Assembly (NCBI RefSeq): GCF_904849725.1
Contig: NC_058522.1
Location: forward strand, 236,877,084-236,941,083
DNA: 64,000 nucleotides
From: Hordeum vulgare subsp. vulgare
Taxonomy: Eukaryota; Streptophyta; Magnoliopsida; Poales; Poaceae
Direction of reading: 5' to 3'
In this document: positions 55,933 through 64,000 of the stretch, one piece after another
Layout of the letters: the number at the start of each line of letters is the position of its first letter
Numbering within the stretch: position 1 is the stretch's first letter
Notes under the pieces: model-generated
The model's input: only the letters and a program-made list of their open reading frames with translations
Told to the model about the DNA's origin: nothing
Database searches by the model: none
Program-made: the position numbers and the translations under genes

Positions 55933-58900
55933 TATCACACCCTGTTTTTACTACCACATTCTCTGTATTGTGAAAATCTGAGCTTGTTAAAACTTTTTTA
56001 AAAATAATAATGTGAGTGCCATGATTGTCATTGTATGCTTGTGTGTGTGATGATGAGATGATAAAAACCCATTTCACAATATTGAATTGTTTATAAAAAC
56101 CTTTACTTGTTTCTGATCATGGTAAAAACCCTACTTTGAGTTGCACCACATGCTTTTGATGTCAAGCAATGTTGCTACCCAAAGTTGGTGATCTGATTTT
56201 AACTTGTCTTTACATTCCAAAACCAAAAAAATAATTGTTTTTATAATTATTTCCCTAATTTAATTGCATGTCCATTTTGAGGCCAGAATTCGTATTCCTA
56301 CATGGAAAAATACTTTTCTGCCTTAGAAAAATCTGATTAAATTTGGAGATGATCACAAGGACATATATTTTCCATACATAAGATTTTAAACCCTATTTTA
56401 TATTATACTTATTTGGATAAAACCCTGGAGACCATTTTTGTCTGTTTTGACCTTTTGAAATATTTCCAAAGGAAATATTCTCAATAAAATCCTAGAAAAT
56501 TCCAGTAGTACCCCTAAGCCGTATTTCGTGTCCACATAAAGTTTTACCTTGATACAAGGTGATTAAGGACCCCAAATAACCCTAAAACCCCTTCTGTCCA
56601 GATTGAAGTTAGAGCAACTCTACATAGCAAAGTTTGTCCAATGATGCTCAAACTTTGCAGGAGTGTCTAATACCTCAAATGAGGGTTCCACACCAAAAAT
56701 GGGATTTGTGGGACTTAGTTTGCCTACTCTCTCTTTGGAAGGGACATATCTGGTCAAATTGAAGTGTTTTCAAGTTTACAAAAGCTAAACTTGTCCAATG
56801 GAGCTCAAACTTGGTGAAGCCCCATGTTTTAGCACCCAACCCAAACCTGTTAAGTTGCAGCACCAGTGATGGGGTGCAAGCCCCTCAAACCACTATCGAG
56901 CACTTTCTGACAGATGTTAAAAAGCCACCTTAGCCACAGCTAAACCCAACCCCTTTGCTCCAAACTTATAGATTAGGTGGCCACTATACATATCTAACCC
57001 CAGTCAACTGTCCCCTCACTGGTTCAAAGTGGAAAGGCCAAAAGCTCCAATTTAGGCTTCAGTTCAAGGCTGACAGCACCAGTATTTATTTTCTCCCTTG
57101 ACCAGCCGAAGCTCCCACGAGACCCAAACGGCTAGTCACACTCCCAGCCAGTGCCAGGACATGCTAGACACGTCCAAAGTGCCTCGGAGCGCACCAGCAT
57201 GCCGTGGCATGCCAAAACTGCGCTCTGGGCGCGCTACAGGAAGCCACCAAGGTGGGGGTGACGCTCTCGGCCAGTTCTAGCCTCCCCCGAGGTGTCCAAC
57301 CTCTTCCCCGACAACCCTTCTGCATCGAACAACCCTCAGGGACCCTCCTTTCCCGCGCTAGAGCTCGTGCGATGCGTGCCCGCGCGCACCAGAACCAGCC
57401 AGGTTGCTCGGCCACGGATGCTCGACTCCTCCTTCTCTCCCTGTACTGCAGATGGTTCTGGCAATCCGAAACCATGTCCTGAGACTGTGGTTTCAACCCC
57501 AACCCCTCTCTGCACCCCCATGCACGCCACCATGAGTCACCTGCACTCCCGAATCGGCTCACCGTCGCGGGCCTATTTATAGCCCTCCTCTTTGCTCCAG
57601 CACCCCTCAGATAGCTTCTCCACGACCACTAGCACCTCCCTAGCCACCCCAGAAAACCAGCAGAGCCTCGGTGCTCGAGATCGACCGAGGCCCCTCCACC
57701 TCGGATCTCCGGTCGATCTCCGGCTACACGACTGCTCGTGCGCCCCTCGACCCACCAAACTAATCCCCTCAACCCCAGGAAGCTTTCCCCCAACTCGCCC
57801 GAGCATTTCCGTGCCCCTAGCTACCTCCTCGAGCACCTCCCGAAACTCCTCCGCCCCAGCCTCCTCATCACCAGCGAACCCCTGCCTCTCCGACGTTGTT
57901 CCGACCACCACCAGGTAGGCGACGTCAAGGCAAATCCATTCCAGTCCTTGTTGGGGCTTGAGAGCGTCGGCAGCCTTGCCGGCGTACTTCTCCTCCTCTG
58001 TGGCAAGAGGTAGGAGACGACCCCGACAGGTGTGCCCCACCTGTCGGTGGCCCAGCCTCCTCCCTCACGCTGCCCACAGCCACTGACCACACGGCCCCGC
58101 ACGTCAGGTATGAACCTGATGGCGTGCGCGCCTGGGCAGGTTGTCGGCTGGCCTTGGGCCAGCCCAGTTCCAGGCCGAGCCAGGCATAGCCCATTTTTCT
58201 TTATTCTTAAAAACCTGATTTCTAAGATTTTTATAAAAACATTTAACCAGTGTAAAAATATAATTTTTCCATTGTTATTCTTCTAAAAATATGTAGTATT
58301 TAATGATATGATTGGATGAATTTTCCAACAACTATTCTATTTTACAATAATAAAAAAAGACTAAATTGGAATAGTTTTGCTTCTGTTTGGTTAATTTTAA
58401 AAATGTTCCCTCAAGAGAATTTGAGGCAAATATTTTTCAAAATGACAACTTAGATTTGTCAGTAGTAAATAACAATTTTAAAATAACTTTGTGATCTGTT
58501 TCTGTGTGAGCTATTTCTTATTTATTCTTTTATAGATGATAGAAAATCCGTGTGACGAGGGAATCGGAGCGTAAGACCTTGAAGACCCCGGATACCTAGC
58601 TAACCAAGGCAAGCAACCCTTTGACCATGACTGTGCATATGTTATATTGCATGTTAAGATAGCAAGTATTTCCGTTGCATATGATCATAAGTGCCGGTAA
58701 ATCGTTTGATGTGATGTTACCGATGGCTCCTCCGGACCACATGCATTGAGCTTGATCCTACCCCTTTTCGAGGACCATGCTAGTATCATGTTGACAAGTA
58801 ATACTAGAGTAAATAGCATGAGCATGTTGTTGGTATAAATCAAGGAGTTTATAAAACCCCGTTGGGTGCCGCTAATGCCCGAGGGTGATGGTGAGTTAGG

Positions 58901-60077
58901 TGGCCACTTTGGTGAAGTGGAGCACCCGGTATTTGTGTGATTATGATTTCGGAAATGGGATTAGATTTATGATGTGTCGACCATCCCAACCTTACCAGTA
59001 CGACCACGTTACCCCTTATGGGACGGGGCTATCTTGATTACTCTGTTCGGTTCTAGCAAAGAGCCACATTACTAGTGGCGGGAGTGATGTGTGGTCACTC
59101 TCGTGATGGGGTCGTGCCAGGTAGGACGACTATGCCATTTTTATGAGTTCCAGGCACACTGTTGGTCCCTGCGTGGTTGATACTATCCAGAGTCGGTGCT
59201 CGTAAGACATACAACATTTGCGCTGGGTACCAATTGTGTGGACCTCTTTTGTCTAGCATGGTCAGGGGAATGGCATTGATCGGGTACTTACCTCGGGTAT
59301 GTTATATACCGCGAGTCGTGGATGACATGGAAGGTTTCCGGATCGGGTGGGTCCAGCGTACTACCTCTATAGATTGTAAAACTATTCGAATAGCCATGTC
59401 CACGGTCAAGGACACTTGGGTAATCCTGCTTAAACTACGTCTAGTTGTTTCCGCATAAACCAAGTGCCACTGAGTTGCGTTAAAAAGGTGTTGTTATGAA
59501 AGTTTATATGACCAATTTTGGTGACTTGGCATATAGGGTGAGCCCGGATGGCTCAGCCCTCGACAGATATATTGATATATGTAACCTATTCTTCAAAAGT
59601 AATTCTTTAACTTGATGCATATTCATGATCAAACCACTATGATGAGTTCCACAAAAGATGTGTATTATTGTTAATCTTCACTTTCATTGTGCATGTCATG
59701 GGCTGTTTGCGAGTACATTCGAAGTACTCATTGGCTTGCTACTGGTTATGTTATTGACCAGACATGGAAGGACCGGATTTTGGAGATGCGTACGTCTTCG
59801 GAGACACCCTACGAACTAGGACGCTTCCAAGTCAGAATGCCTGTCGGTGTAGGCTTGATGGCATGGGCACCCGCTTAGCCCCGATGATTTCCGCTTCTCG
59901 TTGTATTTGAGTGATTTGGCCTTTGGCCCTGCTTTGTGAACTTGATCATTCGTTCCTGTGTTGTAATAATCAGTATTTGTATGTAAGACTCTCTTATTCG
60001 GTATCTGTGTTCGGTGAGCATTGATCTTGGGGATAACTGAGAACGGCGATTTTGACTCGTAAGTCGGGGTCCCCACA
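55933..60077 (+). repeat. 3' LTR of element H (4145 bp)
   Basis: Starts TATCACACCCTG (TG to TA) and ends GGTCCCCACA, followed by ATAGG. It carries about 28 bp around 58634-58661 that the 5' LTR lacks. Confidence 0.95.
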
Positions 60078-60497
60078 ATAGGTTTTTGTAATATGAAAAT
60101 ATATAGACAGCAAGGTAACAAGTAGTAAAAGTGAGCATAAATAATATTGCAATGCTACAAAATAAGGCCTAGGGTTCATACTTTCACTAGTGCAATCCCT
60201 CATTAATTCAAACATAATAAAATCATATGATCATCCCTCAACGTGCAACAAAGAATCACTCCAAAGTCACTATTTAGCGGAGAACACAAGAATGAAATTG
60301 TTGTAGGTAGTAGAACCACCTCAAAGTTTTCCTTTCCGATCAATCTATTAAGCCATTCGTATAAGTGTCACAAACCGCCCTAGAGTTCATACTAGAATAA
60401 CACCTATCATACACATCAATCAACCCTAATTTCACCTACATACTCCAATGTCACCTCAAGTATCCATGAGATAACTGTTCGACATGCATCAAACAGT
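60078..60497 (-). repeat. LTR L, second piece
   Basis: Continues L directly: the piece before H ends TATAGG and this piece, after the duplicated ATAGG, goes on TTTTTGTAATATG. No coding sequence is present. Confidence 0.75.
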
Positions 60498-61829
60498 TTT
60501 AAATGCAATGAAACTTTCCGATGATTTTTTGGACAAAAATAAGACCAGGAAGCTTCGCAAGAAGACCGGAGGACACACGGGGTAGCGCCAATCCATCAGG
60601 GTGCGTCCTAACAGTTTGGGACCACCTCCCTCGGCCTCCTCACCTAATTCCACTCCTATGAATTCTAAATTGATGGGAAAGCACGAGAGAGATAGCCAAA
60701 ATGCTTTTTTCGCCGCCGCAAGCTTCTGTTCCGTCGTAATTCCATCTGGAACCCTGTTCTGGTGCCCTGCTGGAGTGGAATGGATCATAGAGGGTCTCTA
60801 CATCAACCTTGATACTCCCATGGTGATGTGTGAGTAGTCGACCATAGACCTACGAGTCTGTACTTAGTACATAGATGGCTATCTATCTCTCTATGTTCTT
60901 CAATGCAAAGGTCACCGTGATTTCTGCAGTGATCTATCTTATGTAATCCTCTTTGAGGTGTATTTGTTGTTATCCGATGTATTGTGGGATTATGAGATTA
61001 TTCATGAAAATATATTAAGTCTTTGCTGGTATTTCATATATGCATGATTATGATAGCCTCATATTTCCCTCTGATCTATCGGTTTGGTTTGGCAGACTAG
61101 ATTGATTTATCTTCATTGGGAGTGGTGCATTGTGATGGATTCAATCTTGCGGTGTTCAATCTCAATGACATAAGGGCACATGACACATATAGTATTGCTG
61201 CCATGAAGGGTAAAACAACGGGGTTCACTCATTTTAGTTGAGTTTACTTCGTCTATATCATGTCATCTTGCTTCAAGCATTACTTTGTTTTTACTTAATA
61301 CTCTAGATGCATGTTGGATAACACTCGATGAGTGGAGTAATAGTAGTAGTTTCAGGCAAGAGTCGGTCTACTTGCGTATGGACGTGATGCCTATATGTGT
61401 GATAATTGTCATGAATAAATATTACATAACAATACACTTTTCTATCAAGTGCCCAATAGTAATTTGTTTACCCATCGTATTTTTTCTTTGAGAGAGAACC
61501 TCTAGCGAAAACTATGGCCTCGGGTCTTCATAAATCATATTCCAAAAACACTAAAAATATTTCTGCACTTTTACCTTTTTATTTCATATTTATGTTATCT
61601 ATCTATCACTACTTATCGCTTGCAAGTAATGAGTTCAAGGGGATTGACAACCCTCTTGCCCGCGTTGGGTGCAAGTGTTTGCTACTTGTGTAGGTGTTGA
61701 AGACGGACATTTGTCTGGTCCTCCTATTCGTTCGAAAACCTTGGTTCTCACTGAGCGAAATACTTATATCTACTATGTTGCATCTCCTCTCCTCTTCGAG
61801 CGAAATCTCAAGGCAGTTTACATGTAGCA
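60498..61829 (+). repeat. Element N: LTR-like fragment of the J family, opposite strand, start missing
   Basis: From TTTAAATGCAATGAAAC (start approximate) to ACATGTAGCA at 61829. It is the same family as J, and the shared blocks are 61130-61312 (with J's right piece) and 61306-61829 (with J's left piece). Its 5' end and part of the host LTR L are missing, suggesting a deletion across the left junction. The short frames (60601-60837, 61285-61491) are not supported as genes. Confidence 0.65.
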
Positions 61830-61965
61830 GTGAACTACCCCTTCCTCATCATGGAGACCGTCGGGATGATGAAGATGGCCTCCGGTGATGGTTGCCCGCT
61901 CCGACATGGTGCTGGAAGAGGGCTGCAATTCAGATCGCTTGGTAACGGAGACTTGGGGCGGCGGA
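61830..61965 (-). repeat. LTR L, third piece
   Basis: A GC-rich stretch with CTACCCCTTCCTCATCATGG and CCTCCGGTGATGG, continuing L between N and solo LTR M. Confidence 0.55.
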
Positions 61966-63400
61966 TGATAACCCACAAGTGTAGGGGATCGTTTGTAACC
62001 TTCTTCGATAAGTAAGAGTGTCAAACCCAACGCGGAGCTAAAGGTAGAATTAATATTCTATCAAGTTCTATCGACCACCGATACAACTCTACGCATGCGA
62101 ATGCTTACTTTACCTAGAACAAGTATGCAACTATTTTGTAAGTGATAGGATAGTTTGCATGAGTGAAACTAAAAGCACTTTGCAGGAATAAAACTACGAG
62201 TAAATTGCAAGATAATAAAATTTAGTTATTTAGTAGAAACCTTTATTCAAACAAGAAGGTTATTTGTCCCCAGGCAATTGATAACTAGACAGGTAATTGC
62301 AAATTTTACACGGGGGAGAGGCGTGAGCTTACATACTTTATCTACTTGGATCATATGCACTTATGATTGGAAATCTAGAAAGCGTCTGCAACTACTAAAG
62401 ATCATTAAGGTAAATCCGAACCATAGCATTAAGTATCAAGTCCTCTTTACTCCCATACGCAACAACCCACCTACTCGGGTTTGTGCTTCTGTCACTGCCG
62501 CAACCCACAATAAGAAAATCATGAACATATTGCAACGCCCTACAGCGGGAATCCCTCACATTTGCGCGAGACGAAGGGAATCATAGGACAACACCATAAG
62601 AAAATATACACTCAAACAAACCACGATCATCAATTAGCCCATAGGACAAAACTGATCTACTCAAACAACATAGGATAACCACATATCATTGGGAAATAAT
62701 ATATAGTGTTGAGAACCATGTTTAAGTAGAGATTACAACGGGGAAGAGAGGTGTTACATCACTGCATAGAGGGGGGAGTTGTTGTTGACGGTAGTAAGAT
62801 TGTTGATGTAGAGAGGAGGAGATATACCCCTCCTTCTTCTTATTACTTCGCCTCCCCCTAGATGGGAGGAGAGTTCCCCCTCTGGTGCATGGTCGCCACG
62901 TCGTCGGGCAGGAGCCCTGTGAGATTGGTTCTCCCTCTTTGTTCTCTTCTGTTTCTCATTCCTGTTTTTTGGCCGAAAAACGTTTCTTATATCCCCAGAG
63001 ATCCGTAACTCCGATTGCGCTGAGATTTTAACATGATTTTTTCCATATAATAGCTTCCTTGCGCCTGAAGGAGAGCTCCAACCGACTTACAAGGTGAGCA
63101 TAAGACACCACCCCACACCTGGTGTATTGTGGTGGCTTTGGGTCTCCTTTTTCATTGATTCCACCTCCCAAAATTCATAAACATTCCAAAATAATTCTAC
63201 ATAAATTTTTATCGTGTTTGGAATTTGTTTGATATGTAGTTTCTGCGAAACAAAATACACACAAAAAACAAGAACTGGCACTAGGCAATGGGTAAGTAAG
63301 TTATTTCCCAAAATATTATAAATGTTGCCAAAAGTATATGAAAGTTGTAGAATATTGGCATGAAGCAATCAAAAATTATAGGTATGATTCAGACGTATCA
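61966..63400 (-). repeat. Element M: solo LTR, minus strand (1435 bp)
   Basis: Plus-strand ends TGATAACCCACAAGTGTAGG and GATTCAGACGTATCA, so read on the minus strand it starts TGATACGTCTGAATC. TG..CA ends and no internal region indicate a solo LTR. Flanks GCGGA (61961-61965) and GTGCA (63401-63405) are at best a diverged target duplication. Its end block resembles that of L (63770-63812), a related family. Confidence 0.75.
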
Positions 63401-63812
63401 GTGCAGTAGAAGTTTAAGGTTTATTTGTGAGGGTCTCTCTATTTATAGGATTTGTGAGCGTTGGAATCACGCTAAAACGGAGCCACATGGTGGGCCCAAG
63501 GTAACAGGGCATGCCCTAGGGGGTGGTTGCGCCCTATTGCCCTGGGGGCACCTGGTGGCCCCCCTTTGGTGGTTCTTCACTCTAGTATTTCTTATATGTT
63601 CGAAGAAAATCATCAAAAAGTTTCGGGTGATATCGAAAACTTCTATTTTGTGCACAAAAACAACAACATGGTAATTCTGCTTGAAATAACATCAGTCCGG
63701 GTTATATCCAAATAATCATATAAAGTGCATCAAAACCATATAAATTTTTTGTAAACATAGGTAAATATGGCATGAATACTTCACAAATTATCGATGCATT
63801 GGAGGTGTATCA
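63401..63812 (-). repeat. LTR L, last piece
   Basis: Ends GGAGGTGTATCA at 63812, so on the minus strand L starts TGATACACCTCC. It contains a minus-strand TATA box CTATAAATAG (63439-63448). CATGC follows at 63813. Confidence 0.75.
63439..63448 (-). promoter_or_regulatory. TATA box of LTR L
   Basis: Minus strand CTATAAATAG followed by AGAGACCC, about 365 bp into the LTR. A plausible but unproven promoter. Confidence 0.45.
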
Positions 63813-64000
63813 CATGCACCTAGAGTATTAAGTATGCAACAGACTAATGCTTGAAGCAAGATGACATGATGTAGACAAAGTCAGACAAGCAACATGTTCA
63901 CACCCCGTTATTTTATCCTTAATGTTAAAAATACAAATACGTGACATGTCCCTTTCTATCACCGAGATTGAGCCCCGCAAGACAGAACCCATCACGACAC
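63813..64000 (-). repeat. LTR J, right piece (continues beyond the window)
   Basis: The reverse complement matches 61130-61312 of N, for example CATCATGTCATCTTGCTTCA against the N block ATCATGTCATCTTGCTTCAA. It ends on the family coordinate where J's left piece begins, showing one LTR split by L. Confidence 0.8.

Larger units (their letters stand above)
46032..60077 (+). mobile_element. Element H: complete Ty3/gypsy chromovirus with 4.1 kb LTRs
   Basis: 14 kb, with 5' LTR 46032-50151, internal 50152-55932 and 3' LTR 55933-60077. Perfect five-base target duplication ATAGG (46027-46031 and 60078-60082). Domain order is pre-gag ORF, gag, zinc knuckle, protease, RT, RNase H, integrase and chromodomain-like tail, fitting a Tekay/Del-type chromovirus. 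All frames are interrupted and several catalytic residues lost. The LTRs differ by about 5-6% in the first 130 bases by eye. Confidence 0.95.

Noticed and set aside
62278..62586. 102-codon plus-strand frame
   Set aside because: It lies within solo LTR M, with no recognisable protein pattern.

Overview
This window is a stretch of a large, repeat-packed grass genome, almost certainly a Triticeae species (wheat, barley or a relative). The evidence is an Angela/BARE1-type copia element, Tat-lineage and chromovirus gypsy elements with kilobase LTRs, a Stowaway MITE, a Mutator-like transposase relic, and almost no host coding sequence. No tRNA, rRNA, CRISPR array or bacterial-style operon was seen. 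Nearly every base belongs to a transposable element, and every element coding region is broken by frameshifts, stops or lost catalytic residues.

Bases 1-39665 form one deep nest. The base layer is a minus-strand copia element (E; 5' LTR 37905-39665, gag and integrase 23521-21499). Two insertions split it. On the right, an L1-type LINE (G, 23777-26793 and 35501-37664, plus strand) lies in E's leader and was itself split by a full-length plus-strand Angela-type element (F, 26794-35500). On the left, E's integrase was hit by a gypsy-type LTR element (D, 18770-21498). D was hit by a Tat-lineage element (C, minus, 12482-18769), C by a gypsy element with a 3.2 kb LTR (B, minus, 7337-12481), and B's gag by a second Tat element (A, plus, 1-7336). 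That gives five levels, E>D>C>B>A. A carries a long antisense gene with seven inferred exons. One of its introns holds a five-copy 72-bp tandem repeat.

Bases 39666-45235 are a low-copy-looking island. It holds an unclassified block (39666-41134), a decayed Mutator-like transposase (41135-44100), an 88-bp Stowaway hairpin (44253-44340) and a short GC-rich reading frame (44986-45235) of unknown function that ends abruptly at an LTR boundary.

Bases 45236-64000 form a second nest. A minus-strand LTR (J, 45236-45756 and 63813-64000) was split by another minus-strand LTR (L, flanked by CATGG/CATGC). L in turn holds a complete chromovirus (H, 46032-60077) with 4.1 kb LTRs and a perfect ATAGG duplication, a truncated LTR-like piece (N) and a solo LTR (M). 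H and B both encode an extra protein ahead of gag whose pattern resembles a double-stranded-RNA-binding fold lacking its basic residues. This is the most speculative but most interesting protein signal here. I found no other candidate for an undescribed system.
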